A stretch of DNA of 7,311 bases from Acidimicrobiia bacterium (GTDB lineage: Bacteria; Actinomycetota; Acidimicrobiia; Acidimicrobiales; Bin134). A program made the translations under genes and the position numbers. This document shows positions 1 through 6,680 of this stretch, in pieces (the stretch's first letter is position 1; each line of letters begins with the position of its first letter). The stretch spans positions 3,035 to 10,345 of the forward strand of contig VYDF01000177.1 of NCBI GenBank assembly GCA_009843565.1, written 5' to 3'. The notes under the pieces were generated by a model. It saw only the letters and a list, made by a program, of their open reading frames with translations, had not been told where the DNA came from and searched no databases.

Positions 1-36
1 CCCCCCCGCTGGTTCATCGCCACTACTGTTCGGTGA
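1..36 (+). CDS. C-terminal end of an upstream lipoprotein paralogue (partial)
   Basis: Reading from base 1 in frame gives PPRWFIATTVR followed by TGA at 34-36. The next gene ends in HRWFIARVD, so the RWFIA core and its position right at the C-terminus are shared. I infer that the upstream gene is a tandem paralogue of the lipoprotein at 33-1409. Only 11 codons are visible, so the assignment rests on this short tail match and on adjacency. Its TGA overlaps the GTG start of the next gene (GTGA at 33-36), the arrangement expected for translational coupling. The function is unknown, and the rest of the gene lies outside the window. Confidence 0.6.
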   Translation, partial: PPRWFIATTVR

Positions 37-1409
37 TCTTGACTTCGAGCAGCAACAGCAAGCTGACCGTCGCAAGTCTCGCCGCTGTATTGGCCATCGT
101 GGTCACCGGACTCGCGGCCTGCGGTTCGTCGGAATCGAACGAGATCGACGCGCCCCACGAGGATCCCAGTCCTGTGCAGACACCAACTCCCCAGGTCGCC
201 GCACCAGAACAAGTCGCTCCAACACCCGAGCCCACCACCGCGCCCGTCGTCACACCAACGGAGGTTCCTGAATCCACTGGGCTCGTCTGGACTGAAGTTG
301 ATCTGGCCGACGCATTGGGAGCTGATGAGCACTCGACCATCCAGCTTGAGTCGGTAGGCGACGGGAGGGTTCTGGCCTTGAGCTACAGCGACCGCGGTAT
401 CGACACGATATTGGTCACTGAGAACAGCACCGACTGGACTCCGATCCAAGTCCCCGCTGGCTTCCTTCCCTGGAGTGTTGACATCACCGGCGACCGCTGG
501 TTGATCCAGGGCTGGGACTCAACCCTCGAATCTCCCTCCACTCAGATTCGGTTCTCCGACGACGAAGGAGCGAACTGGACCGAGATCGTTGTTGACCTGG
601 CCTTTATCGACGGCACAGCTTGGATAGCCGATGCGATTGTGTCTGGTGAGCTCATCGTGGTCGTAGCACTCAGCGACGGAGCCCCTCCCAATACCGACGA
701 AGCAATTGAAGATGACAGCGAATACCAGTCCAGCGTCCATATCTTCTTGAGCGATGGCGGACCAGCCGAGTCGGTGACCGAATTCCCAGGGTGGTTTTCT
801 GGCGGCCACGGAGCATCCGACGGCTTCCACCTGATTGCCTCCGAATCAGGTGAGAACTACCTCCTGCATTCGCCTGATGGCCGTGAATGGACCACGACAA
901 CCGTTGACGTCGAGGTCACCGACAGCGCTCGCAACAAAATCTGGACTGCTGATGAGGGCTACACGGAATACCGGATCGAGCGCTTCGACGGTGTCTACGG
1001 CTCTGGACAGGTGTTGACCTTGCCCGAGGGCATCGGCTGGATGCCCGATCTCGCCGTCGGACCAGCAGGGATCGCCGCCGTGGGAGGGCCAAAAGCAACC
1101 CCGAGCCAATACGACCCCAGGAGGTTCTTGGTCGGCTGGTCAGCGGATGGCACCGAGTGGGAGTGGCAGACCCTTCAAGAGGCCTTCGGCCTTCCCGAAA
1201 CCACCCAAGACGACAACTCCTTCACCGAAGTCCAGGTGGCGGTAGGCCAAGACTTCGTGCTGGCCAAGGTTCAGACATTTGTATTCCCAGAAGCCGACTT
1301 CAGCGAAAACGCCAATATCGGAGTCGGCGATAGGCCCCCTTCGACCCCCTACACCGGTCCCGAAATCTCCGCCTCACCTCATCGCTGGTTTATCGCTCGT
1401 GTCGACTGA
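33..1409 (+). CDS. Secreted lipoprotein with Asp-box (BNR/sialidase-like) beta-propeller repeats
   Basis: This 458-residue protein has a lipoprotein signal peptide: Lys10, a hydrophobic stretch at about 11-29, and the lipobox LAAC with Cys30 as the predicted lipidation site. Residues 36-80 are a low-complexity Pro/Thr/Glu linker that would hold the domain away from the membrane. The remainder is Trp- and Asp-rich and carries repeated Asp-box motifs of the S-x-D-x-G-x-x-W type: SDDEGANW (175-182), SPDGREW (280-286), SADGTEW (370-376), and a degenerate TENSTDW (129-135). Such motifs mark sialidase-like or BNR beta-propellers. I see no catalytic Arg triad or other enzyme signature, so a binding or sensing role is as likely as glycoside hydrolysis. 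The GTG start is favoured because it overlaps the upstream stop and gives a complete signal peptide; no Shine-Dalgarno sequence is obvious. The gene looks less GC-biased at third positions than its neighbours. Confidence 0.8.
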   Translation: MILTSSSNSKLTVASLAAVLAIVVTGLAACGSSESNEIDAPHEDPSPVQTPTPQVAAPEQVAPTPEPTTAPVVTPTEVPESTGLVWTEVDLADALGADEHSTIQLESVGDGRVLALSYSDRGIDTILVTENSTDWTPIQVPAGFLPWSVDITGDRWLIQGWDSTLESPSTQIRFSDDEGANWTEIVVDLAFIDGTAWIADAIVSGELIVVVALSDGAPPNTDEAIEDDSEYQSSVHIFLSDGGPAESVTEFPGWFSGGHGASDGFHLIASESGENYLLHSPDGREWTTTTVDVEVTDSARNKIWTADEGYTEYRIERFDGVYGSGQVLTLPEGIGWMPDLAVGPAGIAAVGGPKATPSQYDPRRFLVGWSADGTEWEWQTLQEAFGLPETTQDDNSFTEVQVAVGQDFVLAKVQTFVFPEADFSENANIGVGDRPPSTPYTGPEISASPHRWFIARVD

Positions 1410-1432
1410 AGGCGGGGGTGCGGGTTGCGACT

Positions 1433-1438
1433 TAGACT
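1433..1438 (+). promoter_or_regulatory. Putative leaderless -10 box TAGACT
   Basis: TAGACT fits the actinobacterial -10 pattern TANNNT and ends 6 nt before the ATG at 1445. Transcription would therefore start at or next to the A of the start codon, giving a leaderless mRNA. This agrees with the lack of a Shine-Dalgarno sequence before this gene. No convincing -35 box is seen. The longer string TTAGACTCGGC recurs upstream of xylA on the other strand. Confidence 0.45.
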
Positions 1439-1444
1439 CGGCGC

Positions 1445-2605
1445 ATGATCATCGACGTGGATACCCACTGGGAGATCACGGGGGACTCGGCTGGGGTTGA
1501 TCCGATGAAGCCGTGGGCCGATCAGATTCCCGACAATCGGACACATCTGGCCAACGCCATCGCCGGCGATCTGCTTCAGGTGCTGCCCGCCGACCGTCTG
1601 CCAAGCCCGGCAGAACTGCTGCCCAAGCTCTTTGAGCGGGCCGAGGAATCGGGCGGGCCGGTTATTCTGCACCCCCGTCACGACTCCACTGCCGCCGAGC
1701 GGGTGGCATGGATGGACTCGGTGGGCATCGACCACTGTCTGGTGAATCCCGGCGGCTACTGGCAGAAGCTGGACTACCTGAATCCCGAGGATCGCGTGAT
1801 CGCCGCCCAGCGCTGCAACGACTTTCTCACCGAGCAGCTCTGGGACCAACAGCACCGGCTCCACACGGTGGCCACCATCGACTTCTCTGATCTCGACGCC
1901 GCGGTGGCCGAGTTGGAGCGCTGTCGGGCGCGGGGCGCCCGGGCCTTCTTCCTCTACACCCTCCGGGGTGCGCCCGCCGGCGGACCGCCCGGCCATCCAG
2001 ACTGGGACCGGGTATGGGCCGCGGCCACCTCCTTGGGCATGGTGGCTGTGATCCATGTGGGCAACACCGAGGCCGACTTTTCCAAGTGGGCCGATATCGG
2101 CTGGGACCTGCCCGACGGTGCCGGCGTCGGCGGACTGATCCGGCTGGCCAACACCCAGCGGCTGCACGCCGCCCAGAACCTCATTGCCAGCCTGCTGTTC
2201 GGCGGGGTGTTCCACCGGTTCCCCAGCCTCACGGTGCTGGTCGAGGAGATGCGGGCCGGGTGGCTCCCCTGGTACGTGGCCACGCTGTCTCGCCAATGCC
2301 TGTCGTCGCCCTCATTGGGCGACTGGCCGTGGCCTACCAGCGGTGAAGAGATGCTCCACCGCAATCTGCGGCTCACTCCCCTGCCCGGATTCGGCGACAC
2401 CGACGCCCTCGACGTGCTGGCCGCCCTGCCCGACATGGTGGTGTTCTCCTCCGACTACCCCCACCAAGAGGGCAACGCCGACCCCATCGAGCTGTACCAG
2501 CCGGCGCTCGATGCCCTCGACGATGATGTGAGGACCGCGTTCATGGGAGCGACTGCCGCCGAGTGCTTTGCCCGAATTGGCGACCCTCTGGCCGCGGTTA
2601 CCTGA
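1445..2605 (+). CDS. Amidohydrolase family metal-dependent hydrolase (Amidohydro_2, TIM barrel)
   Basis: This 386-residue protein has the layout of the amidohydrolase-2 family (COG2159-type), which hydrolyses or decarboxylates small cyclic or carboxylated substrates in the cytoplasm. The first strand carries the metal-binding D-x-H motif (IDVDTH, Asp6 and His8). VIHVG (His204) is the expected mid-barrel metal ligand. LVEEMRAGWLPW (263-276) matches the conserved ExxxGWlp element. FSSDYPH (334-340) supplies the late catalytic Asp337. Length and C-terminal helices are normal for the family. The substrate cannot be told from sequence. Relatives include ACMSD-like decarboxylases and many uncharacterised hydrolases. 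The gene begins 35 nt after the lipoprotein stop and has its own -10-like box, so it is probably transcribed separately. It converges with the selenoprotein gene, leaving only 13 nt between the two stop codons. Confidence 0.85.
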   Translation: MIIDVDTHWEITGDSAGVDPMKPWADQIPDNRTHLANAIAGDLLQVLPADRLPSPAELLPKLFERAEESGGPVILHPRHDSTAAERVAWMDSVGIDHCLVNPGGYWQKLDYLNPEDRVIAAQRCNDFLTEQLWDQQHRLHTVATIDFSDLDAAVAELERCRARGARAFFLYTLRGAPAGGPPGHPDWDRVWAAATSLGMVAVIHVGNTEADFSKWADIGWDLPDGAGVGGLIRLANTQRLHAAQNLIASLLFGGVFHRFPSLTVLVEEMRAGWLPWYVATLSRQCLSSPSLGDWPWPTSGEEMLHRNLRLTPLPGFGDTDALDVLAALPDMVVFSSDYPHQEGNADPIELYQPALDALDDDVRTAFMGATAAECFARIGDPLAAVT

Positions 2606-2627
2606 ATCTGAACCGAGATCAGCGGCC
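2590..2627. terminator. Possible bidirectional hairpin between convergent genes
   Basis: An imperfect inverted repeat spans both stop codons of the convergent amidohydrolase and selenoprotein genes. The outer arms are GGCCGC (2590-2595) and GCGGCC (2622-2627); the inner arms are GGTT (2596-2599) and AACC (2611-2614). A 7-nt bulge lies on one side and the loop is 11 nt. No T-run follows on either strand, so this is not a canonical intrinsic terminator. It could be a bidirectional terminator or a 3'-end stabiliser. Confidence 0.3.
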
Positions 2628-3776
2628 GACGGGCACCATATAGAAGATGATGCCGTCGGGAGCATCTTGGTCTTTGAGGGCGTCTCGGGCCACGGCCAGC
2701 GTCTTGCCCGCCTCGGTCTCCTCGAAGAACCAGGCCTCCACTTGGCGGGCGCCGGGCGCCGGGCCTTCGGCCAACTCCAGAGCGGCCTCTTGGTAGTACG
2801 AGCGGAGGTCGTGGGAAATGGCCAGGGTGTCCAACCGAGGGCCGTACACCTCTTTCCAGTGCTCCCCGGCGATCACTCGCTCCAGATCGGTCAGCGCACC
2901 AGGCACCCCGTCAGCGCTGATCGACCGGCCTACTTCCGTCGTCCCTCGGCGGGCTACTGCCCGGTCGTATGCGGCCCGCAGCCCCTGGGCTTCGTCGACC
3001 GACGGGGCGATATCGGGGTCGTAGCGTGGCGGCAGCGCACAGGCCAGCGGCGTCTCGAAGGCCTCCACGATCTCGGGATAGTCAACCAACACCGGGCCCT
3101 CTGGGGCCTCCAAGAGATCGAAGGCCGCGCTCAGCACCTCGTGCTGGAATGCGGCGTTGTCGGGCATGCCCAGCGGCCGGCCCAGGGGAAACTCGCAATA
3201 CAGCACCCGGGGCACGTTCATCCTCTCGGCCACCGGGCGCATGGAGGCCAGAACCACGGTGGCGATGCCCGCTTCTTCCAGTACGTGGGCCAGCACACAC
3301 ACGGTGCGCGTGCACAGCGGTCAAACCGGCGTCAATATGGCCACATCCACCCCGTCGGCCCGCAACTCGGCCGCCGCGGCCGGCCCGGTGTCGAGCCGCA
3401 CCTCCGACACCGTGTCAGGCTGGTTGCCGGCGAACGCCACGTGGCGAGGGGCCACCCCGCCAATGGTCCCATCGGCGGCCAGCTCTTCCAGCCGGTCGAT
3501 GGGGTACACCACGTTGTGGTCGGACACGTACGCAGCCCGGTCGAAGTTCGAGCTCCAGTGGCCCAAGATCAGCTCCCGGTCTCCCCGGTCGAGCATGCGG
3601 TAGCTAACGTCGCCTCGGCCCACAAAGCGGTCTTGGTCGGCCCGGTGCAGCCCCGCACTAGTCACGATGGCCACGGTGGCCTGGGCCAACGGCGGAGGCG
3701 ATGCCCACGGTGTGGACTCAAACTCAGGAACCGGCAGATTGGCCATCAAGTCACGCATCGTCTGATCACTGGACAT
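2619..3776 (-). CDS. GrdB/PrdB-like reductase-family selenoprotein (in-frame TGA read as Sec152)
   Basis: Read through one TGA, this gene encodes 385 residues and matches the glycine/sarcosine/betaine/D-proline reductase selenoprotein B family. Family-like features are TPWASPPPLAQATVAIVTSAGLH (residues 22-44), SSNFDRAAY and HNVVYPIDRLEELA (75-100), and DGVDVAILTPV (141-151). Sec152 follows within U-P-L-C-T-R-T (U152-xx-C155 redox pair, Cys160 nearby), then AHVLEEAGI and CEFPLGRPLG. The C-terminal part (about 240-385) is helical in character and I recall it as typical of this subfamily. Sec at mid-protein resembles PrdB more than clostridial GrdB, where Sec is near the C-terminus. The start at 3776 is chosen for the GGGAGAG ribosome-binding site; starting at 3929 would overlap xylB. 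It lies 28 nt after xylB, so it is probably the last gene of the xyl operon. The substrate is unknown, and no GrdA/C/D or PrdA partner is in the window. A naive annotation would give two ORFs, 3321-3929 and 2619-3302. A nonsense-mutated pseudogene is the main alternative. Confidence 0.82.
3293..3313 (-). promoter_or_regulatory. Candidate bacterial SECIS hairpin just 3' of the Sec codon
   Basis: In the mRNA, a 9-bp stem (GCACGCGCA pairing with UGUGUGUGC, two G-U pairs) encloses a CCG triloop. The stem begins 7 nt after the UGA and its loop lies 16 nt after it. This is the position expected for bacterial SECIS elements, which sit inside the coding region immediately downstream of UGA and recruit SelB. 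The loop contains one G, at its third position, so it does not clearly fit the consensus of a G near the loop start. Confidence 0.5.
3321..3323 (-). other. Selenocysteine codon (in-frame TGA)
   Basis: The codon is TGA (TCA on the + strand), flanked by GTT before and CCG CTG TGC after. The protein context Val-U-Pro-Leu-Cys-Thr-Arg places it at the family's conserved Sec/Cys position. Both flanking reading frames continue without frameshift and match one family. The same gene terminates at another TGA (2619-2621), which has no comparable hairpin identified after it. Confidence 0.8.
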
Positions 3777-3783
3777 GCCCACA

Positions 3784-3790
3784 CTCTCCC
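3784..3790 (-). promoter_or_regulatory. Ribosome binding site of the selenoprotein gene
   Basis: GGGAGAG on the - strand lies 7 nt before the ATG at 3776, within the 28-nt gap after xylB. It decides the start in favour of the Met of MSSDQTM over the upstream in-frame Met at 3929. Confidence 0.65.
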
Positions 3791-3804
3791 ACAGGTTTGA
3801 TGCA

Positions 3805-5283
3805 CTACTCGCTGCCAGATGGGAACGCTTTCCGCCGCTGATCGGCATAGCGAGCTCGAATATCTTCCCCAACAACGCCGGAAGGGGGCTCGACGAGGGC
3901 TCCTTCGCCGAGCGGCCAGTCGGCAGCAACGTCGGCCGGATGGCGACCCGTCGCCACCGAGGCGGCCTGCACAGCAGCGCCTAGCGCCACCGTCTCATCG
4001 TCTCCGGGCACGAGGATCGGCTCGCCGTGCAGCACCGCCGCTCGCTCCCGGTAAGCAGCCGACCGAGCGCCGCCGCCGATGAGGTGCAGCCGTCCGTCGG
4101 CTACCACACCGGCGGTGCGCAAAGCATCGAGGCCGTCGAACAGGCCACAGAGCACTCCGTCGTGGGCGGCAAGAGCCAGTTCCTCCCGGGTGGTGTCGTT
4201 GCGCAACCCGGCGAGAACTCCGGCCGCGTCGGGCAAATCGGGGGTGCGCTCCCCGTCGAAGTAGGGCACCAGCACCGGTGAATCGGGGCTGTCGTCGCAG
4301 GCCAACGCCAGCTCAGCCAAACCGGCCGCATCCACGCCCAGCCACTGGGCCACGGTGTCGGTGACGCGGGTGGCGTTGAGAGTGCAAACCAGGGGCAGGT
4401 AACCGCCAGCGGCATCGGCAAACCCCGCCACTGCCCCTGACGGGTCGTTGGTTGGGGTGCGGGAGACGGAATATGCGGTGCCCGAGGTACCCAGCGAGAT
4501 CACCGCGTCGCCGGGTTGCAGCCCCAGGCCAAGGGCTGCGCCCATGTTGTCGCCGGTGCCGGGGCCAACCAGCACAGAGTCATCCAGTCCCAGGCCAGCA
4601 GCAGCCTCACCCGTGATCGGCCCAGCAGCCTCATCGGGCTGCAGCGCTCGGGGCAGCCGAGACAGCCAGTCGCCCGGATCTCCCACCGCCAAGCCCAGCA
4701 AGTCGGCAGCCAGTTCGTTGCCAGCGGGGTCGAACCACCCGGTGCCCGAGGCATCGCCCCGGTCGCTGACGTGGGCCCCCGACAGCCGCCAGGTGAGCCA
4801 GTCGTGGGGCAGCATGATCCGGGCGATCTGGTCGGCTAGTTCAGGCTCGTGTTCCAGCACCCAGGCCAGCTTGGCGATGGTGAACGACGCCAAGGGAACC
4901 GACCCGCAGCGCTGCGCCCAGTGCTCGGGAGTGTGGCGGGCCACCAGACCGCGGGCCTGCGGCGCTGAGGTGGTGTCGTTCCACAGCTTGGCCGGACGCA
5001 GAACTGCGCCGTCCTCCCCCACCAGCACCAACCCGTGCTGCTGGCCGGCCACGCTCACCGCCACCACATCGGCCCGGTCGGCGTCGGCGAAGTGGGCAAA
5101 GCACTCCACCAGCGCCTCCCACCAGGTGCCAGGATCTTGCTCGCTCACCGGCGGATCCCAGCAGGTGTGGGTGTGCGGCGCGCTGGCCCGCGCCACCAAT
5201 TTGCCCGATTCGAGCTCGCGCAGCTCAACCTTGGTGGACTGGGTGGACGAGTCAACCCCCGCCACCAGCGCTCGATTAACCAT
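3805..5283 (-). CDS. xylB: Xylulokinase (FGGY carbohydrate kinase)
   Basis: XylB phosphorylates D-xylulose with ATP to give D-xylulose 5-phosphate, the entry to the pentose phosphate pathway. The 492-residue length is normal for the family. The N-terminal FGGY domain opens with the phosphate-binding loop GVDSSTQSTK (9-18, Asp11). SVAGQQHGLVL (77-87) and LWNDTTS (100-106) match the xylulokinase substrate-binding segments. GPGTGDNMGAALGLG (240-254) contains the catalytic base Asp245. The C-terminal ATPase domain has SLGTSGT (263-269), GGGARSAAY (403-411) and DETVALGAAVQA (429-440). The gene starts 21 nt after the xylA stop with only a weak ribosome-binding sequence, so translation may depend on xylA. 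It ends in TAG. Direct coupling to an isomerase gene makes xylulose, rather than another ketose or polyol, the likely substrate. Confidence 0.95.
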   Translation of the reverse strand: MVNRALVAGVDSSTQSTKVELRELESGKLVARASAPHTHTCWDPPVSEQDPGTWWEALVECFAHFADADRADVVAVSVAGQQHGLVLVGEDGAVLRPAKLWNDTTSAPQARGLVARHTPEHWAQRCGSVPLASFTIAKLAWVLEHEPELADQIARIMLPHDWLTWRLSGAHVSDRGDASGTGWFDPAGNELAADLLGLAVGDPGDWLSRLPRALQPDEAAGPITGEAAAGLGLDDSVLVGPGTGDNMGAALGLGLQPGDAVISLGTSGTAYSVSRTPTNDPSGAVAGFADAAGGYLPLVCTLNATRVTDTVAQWLGVDAAGLAELALACDDSPDSPVLVPYFDGERTPDLPDAAGVLAGLRNDTTREELALAAHDGVLCGLFDGLDALRTAGVVADGRLHLIGGGARSAAYRERAAVLHGEPILVPGDDETVALGAAVQAASVATGRHPADVAADWPLGEGALVEPPSGVVGEDIRARYADQRRKAFPSGSE

Positions 5284-5304
5284 CAGCTCGTCATCAGCCC
5301 GGCA

Positions 5305-6642
5305 TCAGTTGGGCGTCGACCAGATGATGCGGTTGACCTCGTTCTCGAGATGTTCCTGGCGCCCCGACACCGGCTGGGGGTTGAGTCCATCGGCCACCGC
5401 CTGGTCGGCCAGCGCCGCCAAGTCCACATCGCCCTTCATGATCTCGGCCCCCAGTCCCGAGTCCCAGCGGGCGTACCGGTCGGCTCGAGCTTGCTCTATG
5501 GTCCCGTCGGCCACCATGGCCTCGGCCACCAGCAGAGAGCGGGCCAGCGTGTCGATTCCGCCGATATGGCCCCAGAACAGATCATTGCGGGCCATGCTCT
5601 GGCGCCGGAGCTTGGTGTCGAAGTTGAACCCGCCGGTGGTGAACCCGCCGCCCCGCACAATCTCGTAGAGGGCCAACGAGAGCTCGTCCACCGAGTTGGG
5701 GAACTGGTCGGTGTCCCACCCGTTCTGGGGATCACCCCGGTTGGCGTCCACGCTGCCGAAGATGCCGTTGTCCACCGCGTAGGCCACCTCATGATGGAAG
5801 GAGTGGCCCGACAGGGTGGCGTGGTTCACCTCGATGTTCACCTTGAACTCGTCGACGAGGCCATAGCGATCCAAGGATCCGTGGACCGAGGCGCAGTCGT
5901 AGTCGTACTGGTGCTTGGTGGGCTCCTGGGGCTTGGGCTCGATGAGCAGGGTGCCGGTGAACCCGATCTTGTGCTTGTGCTCGGCCACCATGGTCAAGAA
6001 CCGGGCAAATTGGTCGGCCTCTTGGCGCATCCGGGTGTTTAGCAGAGTCTCATAGCCCTCTCGCCCGCCCCACAGCACGTAGTTGGCCCCATTGAGGCGG
6101 TGTGTGGCCTCAAGCATGTGGCGCACTTGGGCCGCGGCGTGGGCGAACACCTCCGGATCGGGGTTGGTGGCTGCCCCCGCGGCGTACCGGGGATGGGAGA
6201 ACAAGTTGGCCGTGCCCCACAGCAGCCGCACGCCGGTGGCTTCCATCTTGGTGGCGGCCCGCTCCACCATGGCATCGAGGTTGGCCCGGCTCTCGGCCAA
6301 GTCGGCACCCTCGGGGGCCATGTCCACGTCGTGGAAGCAGAAGAACGGCGTGCCCAGCTTCTCGAAGAATTCGAATGCAGCGTCCTGTTTGGCCCGAGCC
6401 GCGGCCATCGGGTCCTGGCCGAGCTCTAGCCAAGGGCGGTCAAACGTGCCGTGGCCGAATATGTCGCTGCCGGGCCAGTTGAAGCTGTGCCAGTAGCACA
6501 CCGCGATCCGCAGGTGGTCTTCCATGCGCCGCCCCATCACCATCCGATCGGGGTCGTACACCCGATAGGCCAACTGGCCCAGGCCCGCCCTGCGGCCGGC
6601 GAAGGCCACCGGCTCAGGAACGGTGTCGAAAAAGTCAGTCAT
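5305..6642 (-). CDS. xylA: Xylose isomerase (class II length)
   Basis: XylA interconverts D-xylose and D-xylulose in the cytoplasm using two divalent metal ions. At 445 residues it matches the longer class II enzymes (such as E. coli XylA, about 440) rather than the roughly 390-residue class I enzymes common in Streptomyces. Visible active-site elements are FCFHDVDM (101-108; His104 and Asp107, sugar ring opening) and YVLWGGREGYETLLNT (188-203). IEPKPQEPTKHQYDYD (234-249) supplies Glu235 and Lys237, and IEVNHATLSGHSFHHE (270-285) supplies Glu271 and His274. SVDANRGDPQNGWDTDQFP (297-315) contains Asp299, Asp310 and Asp312, and NFDTKLRR (340-347) contains Asp342. All expected metal ligands are present, so the enzyme should be active. 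A perfect GGAGG lies 6 nt before the ATG. It is the first gene of the leftward operon with xylB and the selenoprotein gene, and is divergent from fhs. Confidence 0.97.
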   Translation of the reverse strand: MTDFFDTVPEPVAFAGRRAGLGQLAYRVYDPDRMVMGRRMEDHLRIAVCYWHSFNWPGSDIFGHGTFDRPWLELGQDPMAAARAKQDAAFEFFEKLGTPFFCFHDVDMAPEGADLAESRANLDAMVERAATKMEATGVRLLWGTANLFSHPRYAAGAATNPDPEVFAHAAAQVRHMLEATHRLNGANYVLWGGREGYETLLNTRMRQEADQFARFLTMVAEHKHKIGFTGTLLIEPKPQEPTKHQYDYDCASVHGSLDRYGLVDEFKVNIEVNHATLSGHSFHHEVAYAVDNGIFGSVDANRGDPQNGWDTDQFPNSVDELSLALYEIVRGGGFTTGGFNFDTKLRRQSMARNDLFWGHIGGIDTLARSLLVAEAMVADGTIEQARADRYARWDSGLGAEIMKGDVDLAALADQAVADGLNPQPVSGRQEHLENEVNRIIWSTPN

Positions 6643-6648
6643 ATTGAG

Positions 6649-6653
6649 CCTCC
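6649..6653 (-). promoter_or_regulatory. Shine-Dalgarno GGAGG of xylA
   Basis: GGAGG on the - strand sits 6 nt before the xylA ATG. It is the strongest ribosome-binding site in the window and fixes the xylA start. Confidence 0.85.
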
Positions 6654-6654
6654 G

Positions 6655-6675
6655 TCATGGCACGGTCGCTGCCAT
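6655..6675 (-). other. Possible 6-codon leader ORF (MAATVP) upstream of xylA
   Basis: An ATG lies 5 nt downstream of the TAGACT box and opens a six-codon frame, MAATVP, ending in TGA two nt upstream of the xylA Shine-Dalgarno. If the -10 box is used, this ATG would be near the 5' end of the transcript and could be translated leaderlessly. So short an ORF can arise by chance, so this is a candidate only. Confidence 0.25.
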
Positions 6676-6676
6676 G
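6656..6676. repeat. Inverted repeat CATGGC-N9-GCCATG in the xylA leader
   Basis: Perfect 6-bp arms at 6656-6661 and 6671-6676 are separated by 9 nt. The repeat lies between the proposed xylA -10 box (6681-6686) and the Shine-Dalgarno (6649-6653), covering the expected transcription start. It could be a repressor operator (a xylose-responsive regulator such as XylR would fit) or an mRNA hairpin just before the ribosome-binding site. No regulator gene is in the window. Confidence 0.4.
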
Positions 6677-6680
6677 GCCG

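Noticed and set aside
1379..2296. 305-aa - strand ORF opposite the amidohydrolase
   Set aside because: It is Gly/His/Gln-rich with no motif, while the + strand frame has all expected amidohydrolase motifs.
2619..3302. Independent 227-aa gene starting at GTG 3302
   Set aside because: The supposed start lies inside the conserved UPLCTRTV motif and would lack the first half of the domain; no ribosome-binding site precedes it.
2568..3800. 410-aa + strand ORF opposite the selenoprotein gene
   Set aside because: It is His/Gly/Arg/Pro-rich with no recognisable family and is an antisense shadow of a gene with clear homology. Long antisense frames are expected in GC-rich DNA.
3777..3929. Upstream in-frame extension of the selenoprotein gene to a Met at 3929
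   Set aside because: It would overlap the end of xylB by over 120 nt, and the added residues do not resemble the family. The ATG at 3776 has its own GGGAGAG site and a family-like N-terminus.
4448..5668. 406-aa + strand ORF across xylB and xylA
   Set aside because: It is antisense to two enzymes with complete active-site motifs. Its Ser/Pro/Ala-rich composition is typical of a shadow frame.
5035..6042. 335-aa + strand ORF across the xylA-xylB junction
   Set aside because: It shows no family signature and is antisense to well-supported coding sequence on both sides of the junction.
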